64,000 nt of DNA, taken from NCBI GenBank assembly GCA_024741835.1, contig JAENRP010000061.1, forward strand, positions 70,826 through 134,825, in the 5' to 3' direction. Each line of letters opens with the position of its first letter. Position 1 is the stretch's first letter. The translations under genes and the position numbers were made by a program. The notes under the pieces are model-generated. The model was given only the letters and a program-made list of their open reading frames with translations, searched no databases and was not told where the DNA came from. Origin of the DNA: Diplocarpon mali (Eukaryota > Ascomycota > Leotiomycetes > Helotiales > Drepanopezizaceae). Of the stretch, positions 11,152 to 22,443 are shown one piece after another.

Positions 11152-14100
11152 ATGTCTCCCACCAATCCCCAAGTTCCTGCCCATCCTTCGACTCCTGCAC
11201 AATCGATACCTCTGCGGGACCTGACCCGACCACCAGACGCCGAGGATACTGGCGGTGGACCGCGGAGGCACAATCGCGGGCGGAGTCTGTTAAGCGGTGG
11301 TTCTTTGAGCGGAGGCAGTGGGCCTAGATATGAGAGGCTCGGAAATACCTCTCCTCCTATTCCCACGGACAGGCAGGCCATTCGAGGTGATGCACTACCT
11401 GCATTGAAAGTACCGGGGCAGCAGAGGCAGGCAGCGGTAGAAGATGATGTGGGGACACCTTTATCACTCGTTGGAAATCCTGAGGATTTTCAAGCTGCAA
11501 TGGGATTCGCAGGACTTCTGGTACCTGACATCAGTGTTTCGCAGGCTCCACAGACTCGTACACCTCCCTATGGTTCCGGAGATTACGATCATTTCGATAG
11601 GATATCGCCTTATGGAGACGGGATGGATGATCAGCAGCCGTCATATTTTGCTTCGGATTCTGATAGAATGCCTTTGACGGATCCCATTGCTCTGCAGCCG
11701 ATGAGTGGCGGGCAAGCATCAACATCGACAAATCAGCAACGCGACAGATCCGCGAGCTTTCAAAGCGTCACTTTCAATATCCCACAGTACGCTACAGGAT
11801 CTAGGTTGGGTGATGACCTAGTAGAAGACTCAGAGGCAGGCGTGCGAAGGGGCAGTTATGGGAAAGTCTTGACGCCTGATGGGCGAAATCGGTCACGATC
11901 TCCGTCCACATCTGGTGCCTTGTCAAAAGCAGGGTCTATAGTCAGGGCTATGTCGCAGCGTGTTGTCAATCTGAGTGGGGAAGCCGAGGTCATTGAAGCA
12001 AGCGCCCGGAGAGAAGCACGGCGAGAGACTCGCAGGATAGCTGCTAGAGATGGGGCCATTAGTACCCCCAATACAATGGGTAGTACGGGTAGTCTCGGTA
12101 GTCTCAGTGATGAATCCGAGACGAGATTTCAGCCAAAGCACAAAAAGGACCCGTTGGCCGCGGGGCCAAACTACCAGCAAAACCTGCCCACGGCACCAGT
12201 CGAAAAGGCCATGCGCTTCTTCGGAGGAGCTCAGCCACAAGAGAGTTTTGAGCAGGAGCCTGAAAAGCCTCCAAATCCGCTAAAAGGCAAGACCCTCGGA
12301 GTGTTTTCACCTGAGAGCAAAATTCGGAATAAGCTGGCTGATGCTCTGGTCTACCCGTTGACGGAGCCCGCGATTCTGATCCTCATTGTTGTCCAGACAA
12401 TACTTCTGACGATTGAATCGTCTCAAAATGTATTCAGGCATCCTCGCCCGAGCAAATGGGGTGCATCTCCGATTGACTATGCCCTACTCGCCTTGTTCAT
12501 TATCTTCACAGCAGAACTCGCCGCCCGAATCATTGTCTCTGGCTTCATAATGAATGCTCCAGAGTATAGTACACGGAAAAATAAAAGTGGTTTCAAAGCT
12601 ACCATCGTGGACAAATATCGCACTGTTTTCAAGCCTCAAAGAAGCACATCACTCCGAGTGCCCGACAAGCCCTCTCTGGGTGGCCAGACGATAATACGCT
12701 CATTCACGGCAATTCAGGGGGATTCTATTCGAACTGTAGAACAAGCACAGCGTCTGCAATTGGCAAGGCGTGCATTTTTGCGACACTCATTCAACAGGCT
12801 TGATTTCCTGGCCGTGTTCGCCTTCTGGGTCTCCTTTTCCATGGGCATCACTGGGTATGAAAATCACTCACATATCTACGTCTTCCGCATGATAAGCTGC
12901 CTTCGTATTCTTCGATTGCTGGCCCTGACAAACGGTACAGCAGTAAGTACATGCTGATTTGGTTCACGAACTCTGCTGACACGAACCCTCAGATAATCCT
13001 TCGAAGCTTAAAAAAGGCAACACCATTACTCCTCAATGTCTCCTTTCTCATCGGATTCTTTTGGCTGTTGTTTGCCATTATCGGAGTTCAAAGCTTCAAA
13101 TCCAGCTTCGATCGCCAATGTGTCTGGATCGACCCCACGGATCCTACAAACAGCACTGGCACAGCTTATACCAATGTTCTGCAATTCTGTGGTGGTCACT
13201 TGAACAATGGAACAGGCGCCCCCGAGCCATACCTAATCGGATATCCGAATTCTCCTAGGAATGGCTCTGATTCATCAAAGGGGTACCTGTGCCCTCGAGG
13301 ATCATTGTGCCTAGAGCTCAAGCCAGAACAGCTTCCCTACAACGGCACTGTCAGTTTCGACAACATATTCCAGTCACTGGAGCTTGTGTTCGTTGTTATG
13401 ACCGCAAACACGTTCACAGATCTCATGTACTATTCCACAGATTCAGATTATCTGGCAGCCGCTATCTTCTTTGCTGGAGGCATTGTGATAATGACTCTCT
13501 GGCTTCTGAACTTACTGATAGCCGTCATTACCTCTTCATTTCAGATCATCCGAGAAGAGGGCAAGGCGAGCGCATTTGCGGCCCAAATCAAAGACATGCT
13601 CCATTCTGAAAAAAACGACACACAAAAGCGACATACTGCCTTGAAACGGATTTACGGGAAAACCTACTGGTTCTGGATTGTTGTGATCGCATTTGGCCTC
13701 CTCTGCCAATCCTTGCGCACTGCCAGCATGTCTCGGTTCTTAGAGGAGTTCATTGATAATGCTGAGATTGTGGTTACCTTTATTTTGTTGGTGGAAATCT
13801 TCATCCGCTTTGCTGCTGACTGGCGTGGTTTCCTCGAGAACAACAAGAATTTGGTTGATCTTGCTCTTGCAGTCATCACCACTGTCATTCTCCTCCCGCC
13901 CATTCGAAATTCCGGTCAGGCTTACGCCTGGCTCACAGTATTCCAAATCCTACGAATATACCGTATCATCATAGCTATTCCGGTCACCAGAGCCCTCATT
14001 ACGTTGGTCCTTGGTAATTCTAAGGGTATTGGCAATCTCATGTTATTCGTCTTTCTGATCACGTTCTTGATGTCGATCCTCGCTGTGCAGCTTTTCAGAG

Positions 14101-17100
14101 GCGAATTAACAGAAAACGACCCTTATGGTGATACCATCGAGATCACCTTCTTCACTATCTATAATGCCTTTCTGGGCATGTACCAGGTCTTATCGAGCGA
14201 AAACTGGACATCAAATATGTACAACATTACAGCGTTTAACACGGCTCGGAATACTGCCTGGATTGGAGCTGTCTTTTTCATTGGATGGTTTATCCTGGCC
14301 AATTTCATCCTGGTGAATATGTTTATAGCGGTCATCCAGGAGAATTTCGATGTTTCGGAAGACGAAAAACGCATGCACCAGGTCAAATCATTCCTGAATA
14401 GGAAAGAGCTTGGAAGCAGCTCCAGTAACTTGTCGCTTTCGGCTCTTTTCCGTTTCGGGCGAGCGAGATCAAAAAAGGATCCATTAGATTACGGCCCAGC
14501 CACTATGGAAATGCTCCTCAAGGATGCTGTTGTGAAGGACTTCCTCGACGAGGAGATATTGAACGCGGCGCAGGCTCCTGCTTCTGCTCCTAAAACTCCT
14601 CCTATCGAGGCGACAGCGGCCAGGCCTGGCATGTGGAGTATGTTCAGAAGTCGAATCTGGCATAGGGAACCGAATCCGTTCTATTCTAGCACTCAGTTTG
14701 CAACACGGCCTGACGAAAGCACGGATGCTAGGACTTTGGCAAAAGAAGCTGTTTCAGCAACTTCTCAGCGCAAAAGGGCGCAGCGCGAGTTTCTGGCACG
14801 CCACCCCAATTACAATAACGCGCTTTTCCTGTTCAAACCTACAAATCCTATCCGTCGCCTCTGCCAAAGAATTGTTGGCCCCGGTCGAGGTAGCGAACGA
14901 TTCGATGGCGTGGAGCCAACTACAGCAGTCTGGTATACTTTCTCTGCGATCATTTATGCTTCTATTGTTGCAATGGTGTTGCTTGCTTGTGTAACTACGC
15001 CGCTTTACCAGAAGGTGTACTTCCAAACTCATACCTTCAATGTGAGGAACTGGTTTGTATGGGCCGATATGTCATTTGCGATAGTCTTCACCGCTGAAGC
15101 AATGATCAAGGTCATTGCTGACGGATTTTTCTGGACCCCCAATGCATATTTCAGAAGTTCCTGGGGCTTTATCGACGGTGTTGTACTGATCACATTCTGG
15201 GTCAGCGTTATTACATCACTGTCCAATAATGGCGCAGTATCGAGAGCAGTTGGAGCCTTCAAAGCGCTGCGTGCTTTGAGGTTACTAAACGTCAGTGATA
15301 GCGCTCGGAACACCTTTCACTCTCTAATAATTGTTGGAGGTTGGAAGGTGCTTTCTGTAAGGTCCTTTGGCTACTATAGGATGGTACAGGCGTTAACTCT
15401 GTGCGTTAGGCTGCATTCGTCTCACTGTCTCTCTTAATACCTTTCGCTCTCTATGGAGTGAACCTTTTCCGTGGTAAAATGCTATCCTGTAACGACGGAT
15501 CAGAATCGATCATCTATCTTTCGGACTGTTTTGGCGAGTTCAATAGCACACCGTATAGTGGTGACTGGCCTATTCTCGCGCCGCGGGTAGTATCGAATCC
15601 TTTCTACGACTTTGACGATTTCGGAGCCTCTCTCTTTATTTTGTTCCAAATCGTATCCCAAGAAGGATGGATGGACGTGATGTGGAGCGCACAGTCTATT
15701 GTCGATCGTGGATTCCAGCCACAAAACTATGCATCGCAAGGAAATGCGGTCTTCTTCGTCATCTTTAATTTGCTCGCCACAGTGTTTGTCCTCACGCTGT
15801 TCATTTCGGTCTTCATGCGAAATTACACGGAACAGACAGGAGTTGCGTTCTTGACGGCTGATCAGCGATCGTGGGTCGAACTTCGGAAGCTTCTCCGACA
15901 GGTATCTCCATCAAAACGGCCAGCTAATACCGGAGGGAGTATTTTTAAAGACTGGTGTTACAAGAGAGCAGTCAGAAAACATGGTCGTTGGCAACGCTCT
16001 CTGACCATCGTCCTCGTGTTCCATCTCATACTGCTCTTGGTCGAGTACTACCCTGAGCCGGACTGGTGGGACAAGACCAGAACCTACATTTTTTTGGCAT
16101 TCATGATGTTCTACATTGCAAACGTCATGATACGGCTGGTCGGACTCAGTTGGGCCCGGTTCAGGAGAAGCTCTTGGGACATGTTTTCTGTCTTCGCTGT
16201 CTTCGGGGCTTTCGCTACAACAGTACTTCTCATGACCCGGTTCCACAGCCAAGTCTACATACAGCTGCAAAAGCTGTTCCTGGTATCTATCGTGCTTCTT
16301 TTGATTCCGCGAAATGATGCACTGGATCAACTATTCAAAACAGCTGCCGCCAGTGTTGCTAATATTGGAAATCTTTTGGCGACGTGGTTCGTGCTGTTTC
16401 TAGTCTTCGCAATTGCCTTGACCCAGACTTTTGGGCTAACCAGGTTTGGGGAAAACGAAAGCGATAATCTAAACTTCAGAACGGTTCCGAAGGCATTGAT
16501 TCTTCTGTTTCGGATGTCTTGTGGTGAAGGCTGGAATGCTATCATGGAAGACTTTGCCACAATCGAACCCCCACTCTGCGTGGACGACGATTTTTTCTTC
16601 AACAGCGATTGTGGTAGCGCAAGCTGGGCCAGAGCTTTGTTCATCCTCTGGAACATACTGAGCATGTATATTTTCACGAGCTTGTTTGTCTCTCTCATCT
16701 ACGAGAGCTTCAGCTACGTATATCAGCATTCGAGTGGCCTCGGCAAGGTCACTCGAGAAGAACTTCGGCGCTTCAAGCAAGCATGGGCAACCTTGGATCC
16801 TGAAGGGACGGGATTCATCTCCAAAGAACAATTCCCCAGACTCCTTGGAGAGCTCTCTGGTATCTTTGAAATGCGAATCTATCCGCATGAACATTCCGTG
16901 GGCAGGATTCTCGAAGACCTCCAGACCGTGCCGACAGCGGCAAGGCACATGTCCATATCCTCGTCCAGCACACCCAGCATCAATGTCAGGGCTCTGAATA
17001 AGAGGCTCACTCATATCGACGTGCAAGCTATTCAACGGTCACGAGCCCGGTACAACCTTTTCTTTGAAGAAGTAATGGTCTCTGCCGATGTTGACAGAGG

Positions 17101-17937
17101 AATCTCATTCACAACAGTACTCATGATATTGGCACATTACAACGTCATAAGCGACAACAAAAGTTTGAAGTGAGTGTCCTTTGTTACAGTCCCAACTGCG
17201 CTAACATGGCTCAGACTCGAGGAATTCTTACGTCGTCGCGCTCGCCTTCAGAGAGTAGAAGAGGAAGTCCGCAGGCGAATTGTTCTGGGCTTTTTTGACA
17301 CGATGTAAGAGCGTATTCCCATGCTGGATCCCGTTACTAATCTACTTGCAGGTATTGGTCAAGAAAATTCAGAAGGCATTTGGAAAGGAAGAAATTAGGC
17401 CGCATGACCGAAGTGCCTCAGCTAGGACCCGAAGTTTATGTTGACGGTGCGGACGACTCCGCGACAGAAGCCAAGTCTGCAGTCTCTCTGATGCAGTCTC
17501 CACTGCATGTCGCTGATCCTCGATCCGCATTCATTACTCACGGTTTAGACGGTACTGCCGTGCACAGAAGAGGATCTTCTGCTGTTGGCCCCCTAACACC
17601 AATTTCTCCCGGGGCACATTTGTCACTTTCTACTGGAATTGATACAAGTGTCTCCCAACGAGCCTCGCCACAGCTTTCGCCTCAAAGGCCAAGCAATACG
17701 GCATTCAGCAATTTCGGCTTCGAAGGGGGGGAGCAACATGTCGGCGATCCAGCGCCAGGAGGCTCTACACAGAGTAGCAGGCGTGGAAGCAATGTCGGCG
17801 CCGAAAACGTCCTGACGGTCCTCGATAATTCGGCGTGGGGAGAGAGTATCCGACGCAGTTTCACGATGAGGAGACCAGGTGATAGGCCTGGCCGAGGGCC
17901 AGGCAATAGACCTGGTCGGGGAGGAAGTGTATCGTAA
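11152..17937 (+). CDS. cch1: High-affinity voltage-gated calcium channel CCH1
   Basis: Five exons: 11152-12942, 12993-15356, 15410-17169, 17215-17304 and 17352-17937. The introns are 50, 53, 45 and 47 nt, and the product is 2,196 aa. The protein has a long disordered N-terminus (about 390 residues) and then four six-helix channel repeats. S4-like helices include CLRILRLLALTNGTA in repeat I, QILRIYRIIIAIPVTRALI in II and FKALRALRLLNVSDSARN in III; repeat IV (LVSIVLLLIPRNDALDQ) has few positive residues. Pore-loop positions are TANTFTD (N736), SSENWTS (E1000), SQEGWMD (E1470) and CGEGWNA (E1758). An EF-hand-like loop, DPEGTGFISKEQF, follows repeat IV. Cch1 works with Mid1 in the plasma membrane for calcium entry under low calcium, stress or mating signals. 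The last exon encodes a disordered Ser/Pro/Gly-rich tail with PGDRPGRGPGNRPGRG near the end. Confidence 0.95.
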
Positions 17938-20847
17938 ACGAGAACTCAGCGTTGTTTGAGAATCGTGTGGTAGGCAAAGGCTCTCGACGTTTTTTCTTTC
18001 CCTCTGAGTCCCTCTGGGATACGGAAGGCTGCGTGTTTGTTCGGAACTGCCGATTTCACGAGTCGAATGAAGGGTTTTGGGGGCGTAGGCGCGGCGTTTT
18101 GGGGGTTATGATAGACCACGGGCACCATGACGAGTTTGTTTCGATTTTCCAGGCACGACACGCTGTAAATAGGTTGCCAGGCGCCAGGGTACGACGGACC
18201 TGCTGATGGCAAGAGGAAATGGGATACATGGCGCGAGAGAAGGACCTTCAGCTGTATTATTGGATAGGACAGCGAGGTTCGACGAGCAGGTAATGTACGG
18301 ATGTGGTTTATATGCATAGCTACGGAGTCTATAGAAAATGTTTACGCAGAGCGAGCTTGCTTGTCACCGAACCATGGCCGGAGAGACTCGAGAGAAAGCG
18401 TACAAGTCGGACTCGTCCCCGACCTCGTTGATCGAGGGAATGTGAAGCAAGCCGCGAGGTTCTCTCGGCCTATCGACTCCCGACCGAGGGATCCTTTCTG
18501 CTCTCTGACATCCAGGTGCATTGGGCAGTCCCTCGCGAGAAGGCAGAGCTGCGCACCAAGACTCCCAGCCGCGAGACGGAGAACAGCACAGGCATCGCTC
18601 TCTGCGCATGAAACGGGGGCCCTCCAGCGGGAAAAGAGTCCCGGGTTTGACGTCGGTTGTCTGTGGCATCCGCGACGACGTGCGTGCGGGAGAACCCCCC
18701 CTCTGGAGCGAAATTAATGCATGTATGTTTTGATGTGTCGTGAGCGGACATGAAGTTCCTGTGTCGGAGGATGCACGGCCACTCCGGTTGACACGGTTCC
18801 AACTCTCACACACACCGTCCCTACGCCTCCAGAGGGTACCGTCTCTCTCTGATCAGCCCGGCCTCCCTGGAGCCCGCCCAGTTCTAAGGCTACGTGAACC
18901 CTCGACCGACCAAGCCCCTCCCGTGACTAGATGCTACGACACCGCAGAGAAGGCTTGCCGCTTGTCGACCGGAAGCCTGCGTCGGCTTGCACAGTCGGGA
19001 TGTCGAGGCAGCGATCCTGCTTGGTGTTTCTGCATGGCTGAGAGAGCATATGTGTGGTAATTACACGCTTGATGCTCTGCTGCTCTATGCAGTTCAATGC
19101 CTGACCTAGACTCGCTGGACTCGCTACAGCTTGCTTCTGCACTACTTGTAGGCGGCATCACACTCGCTCTGACGTGTCGTCGAGGGCTGATGGTTATACT
19201 GTATCCTCTTGTGATCTGGGTTTTCTTGGCTCTGGTTCTTCTTTCTTCTCGGATACTGTGGATCGGTATTCTAGGTTTCCAGCTCGTCGCAGGCCAAACA
19301 AACACCACCTGAAAGTATATTCAACCCTGCAGACGCACCTGAAATCACCTTGGCGGTGCGGTAAGCTGGTGTCTGTCTGGCCTTGCGCTGCCGTAGTAAT
19401 CTGGCAAAAGCCTCAAGGGTTCAGGGGAATTGGGAGATCGGTTCAAGTTCTCGGGGTGCTTGGCTCGATGGGCAGAAAGCCGAGCCAGGCGAGGAATGCG
19501 GGCAGAATTGGTTCTGTCCTTGCTAGGGCGCTGGTGAATCCAAGCCGGGCAAAAAGAGAGAATGGCAGAGCAGGCCGGGGCGTGTTCGTCCGAATAGCTG
19601 CGTGGCATGCTTGGGTGAGGGAGGGTGCATTCGGTCCAGCGTTGAAACCGGGCAAAACCGTGATTTTCGGGGGTGCTTTTGCGACAACTCAAGAGGCCAT
19701 GAAGAAAAGGATTCCGGAAAACGGACGTCCCACACATCAGGAAATCAGCAAACTCGCGTCGAGGTCGCTTTCGCCTCTGATCTCAGCGAGGCTGACTCGG
19801 CGCGACCAGCTCTGTATGGGACCTCTTGGTCGCTTCGTCCTTGGAACAAGCGTACAGCTGATACGCGGGCTTCCGTGGTAGAGTCTGTCGCGGTGTTGAA
19901 GTGCGGCAGATCTCGACATCCATCTTCCCCAGCGAGTCCGAGGAATGAATGAGCTCTGTTTCCCACGCTCGCCACGGGCGGTTTATGGGACGAGGTGTGG
20001 CCGCATTGTTAGAGCTGCTGCTGTAACGTTGGTGGAGAGAGTCAGATACTTCCAAGTAGCTCCTGTCGCCGCCCTCTCGCCCCTGGATCGCCGTCGCTTG
20101 TCTGGACCCTGAATCCCGCTCGTCCCTGACATCTCGGATTTCTCCCTTCTCCAAGTCGACACGACACGACACACGCTACTCAACTCGAGACGCGCGAATC
20201 CTTCCACGGCAGCATCTGCGTCTGGATGGAGGGCTGTCGACTGAAGACAACGACATCTCGGATGTCGCATCTGACGGCATGGGAGATGCTGCCGCCCTCC
20301 TCCCTGTCGTCGTCCCACGCGATGCCAGCTTCGGCTTAAACTCTCGCAGAGCTGTAACAAGCAGCCAAGCCAAGGGACCCTCCATGCCAGGCTCGGTGGA
20401 GGCAAGGAAACACCAGGCAGAACGCATTAATACTTCCGTCTCAGCTCTGCTGCTCGGCGCATTCGTCCCTTCAGCTGCATCCCCTTCTCGCCGCCGCCAC
20501 AATTTCTGCTTCTCTACATGTCCGGCAACCGCTCTCATTAAAGGGTCCTCCCAAACCTCGTCGCTCGCTCCAAAGGTTTCCTAGACATCCTACACCTGAT
20601 CCTCGAAAGGCTGCACTTGCGCCACTCGCACCACTCGCACTTGTCCGTCGATTGTCCCGAATAATACGCACCAGATCGAACCTCTTTCACGATCCGCACA
20701 CCAAGAGCAGAGGTCCCCTTGCCCCGCTCCACTCTCTTTACGGAACAGCGATCCCCGTGTCCAGATTCAACGAGGCCCGAGGAAGCCCAAGTCTACATAT
20801 TCATTTCCTACCTCCAGTCCGCAACTCGAGACCCTTCTTCCGCCAAG
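17938..20847. other. GC-rich region without a supported gene
   Basis: About 2.9 kb between CCH1 and the small gene at 20848. Open frames on both strands overlap (18364-18813 minus, 19174-19881 plus, 19783-20172 minus, 19983-20405 minus), which is what GC-rich sequence gives by chance. None has a recognisable domain. The longest, 19174-19881 plus (235 aa), has an Arg/Gly/Trp-rich composition unlike its neighbours. The right-hand part (about 20,560-20,847) is C-rich and pyrimidine-biased on the plus strand and probably forms the leader of the next gene. A long leader or a noncoding transcript is possible; only RNA data would tell. Confidence 0.4.
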
Positions 20848-21126
20848 ATGAGCACCACTCGCTTCCACTCTCTCTCGTTCTCCAGTCTCAAATCGTCGCT
20901 CCATCGCTCGTCCTCCGGATGTAGCAGCTCTGTCACGTCAAGCAACCGAAACTCCTACGCTTCCAACTCCTCACCCGTCAGCACCATCAACGCCATCATG
21001 ACCAGACAGCCCTCGTTGCGTCACATGGAGGAGGAGAGGAGGAGCTTCGGGAGCGGACTGGAGATTCTGGAGCCGCGCCCACTGGTCTACTGGGGCGGGA
21101 TGGAGGAGAGGATGGGCTCTTTGTAG
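20848..21126 (+). CDS. Small Ser-rich conserved-looking protein, function unknown
   Basis: Single exon, 92 aa. The frame is open back to 20719, but the ATG at 20848 sits in a good fungal start context (GCCAAGATGAG) and begins a natural-looking protein, MSTTRFHSLSFSSL. The first half is Ser-rich (SLHRSSSGCSSSVTSSNRNS) and probably disordered. The second half has a compact motif, EEERRSFGSGLEILEPRP followed by LVYWGGMEERMGSL at the very end. I have an impression of similar EPRPxVYWG...EERM endings in short fungal hypothetical proteins, but cannot name a family. No signal peptide or membrane segment. It is flanked by long gene-poor stretches on both sides. It could be a chance frame, but the composition argues against that. 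Confidence 0.5.
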   Translation: MSTTRFHSLSFSSLKSSLHRSSSGCSSSVTSSNRNSYASNSSPVSTINAIMTRQPSLRHMEEERRSFGSGLEILEPRPLVYWGGMEERMGSL

Positions 21127-22443
21127 AGCCGCTTCTCCAGAGCGGCTGGAAGAGGCTCGACATGGAGTCAAGCTTTGCTCCTTCCGGTCCACCTCGACCA
21201 CCGATAGGCATGGGCCTGGCCTTGAGGGCTTGGAGTCTCTTCAAAGTGTGGCGGATGGCTTAGAGACGGCGCCGCTGGATCGACACCGGATTATGGAGTT
21301 TGTGATTCCTGGGTTGGGGGTATACACTACGGTTTGACGTGACGATTTATAATAATGAAGGCCTGATTGAAACGCGGTTTGGAAGCACTGAAATCTTTGG
21401 GTCGTTGGGTACAGGCGATAAGTCTTGAGGGGTACGGGTTTTTTCTGCTCTTGGAAACACAGGTCCTCCGCTCTTGTTCTTGAATGCACACTGATCTCCA
21501 CCCCCCCCAATACCTGCAAGCTGCAAGCAGTTGATCAATCTGAATATGTGTTCAAACTGGCCATCACTGGTGAGGTTGAGAGAGCGGATCCTCACGGCTG
21601 CCCAGACCACCAAGGAATCCAAGATCTGGCCCGCTGTGATTTCCTGCCCTGTAGGGCTGTATCACCCCTGACCCACCCCAACCTGCCAACGAGGCGAGCA
21701 TCCGAAACTTGCATCGAGACAGAGCTGGACCGCCGCCGGACGTCCTCTGCGCGTTCCCGGCGACATGGTCTGCTTTGCGTGGAAGCTCGTGAGGGCGAGG
21801 GCCGACGAGACCCGTCCAGATCAAGGGTTGCCGCTGTACTTGTCCAGACGCGCTTCTTGCTACGGCCATGCGGCAGGTAGAGGTACTCGCATTGCGCGTA
21901 TCCCTGCATTTCGGAGAGAGACCCTCTTCTCTCCAGGGGGGGTTCTTTTCTTTTTTTTCTTCTTTTTTTCGCGGGCAATTATCTGGCTATTTGTTTCGCA
22001 AATTTGGGGATGTTTTGTTCGTTTGATGTTTATTTTTCGCTGCCTTTTTTTTCCCGCCTCCCGGGAGGAAAGATAACCAAGGCAGTAGCCCGATCGCGTC
22101 GCGTACCTTTCTTAAGGGGGGAGAGGGAGAGAGACGGAGAGAGGGAGAGACAGAGAGAGAGGCGCTGACGGAAAGGGAAGTCCTCCGGAACAGGGTAATC
22201 TACATGATTTTGGAGTCTGTATCATCATCACCCTGAGTAAGTCCTCTCGAATACTAACAACTCGTGATATCGTACATCCAATATAGTCCCGGGTCTCCAA
22301 GCCGACCGGACGAGCCTTTGAACGCCGACAGCCACGCGAACAGAATATGCACCCCTTCTGCCACTTATACGGTGGCGTTTCCTCCAAATCCAATCTGTGG
22401 ACTGCTCTTCGGACCTTTGGTCCCCCGCGGTCATAATCTGTCC
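21127..22443. other. Intergenic with low-complexity tracts
   Basis: A 1.3-kb gap between a plus-strand and a minus-strand gene end, so both 3' UTRs are here. It contains a T-rich stretch at about 21,947-21,970 and the purine tract listed separately. The open frame at 21425-21880 (plus) has no domain and is Arg/Cys-rich; I do not regard it as a gene. Confidence 0.45.
22114..22162. repeat. GA-rich purine microsatellite
   Basis: About 49 bp of nearly uninterrupted purine on the plus strand made of GA, GGA and GGGA units. It lies in the 3' flank of the caspase-like gene. An imperfect microsatellite; no function implied. Confidence 0.8.

Noticed and set aside
19174..19881. 235-codon plus-strand frame
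   Set aside because: Overlapped by equally long frames on the other strand in GC-rich sequence, no domain, odd Arg/Trp-rich composition. Kept as a question, not a gene.
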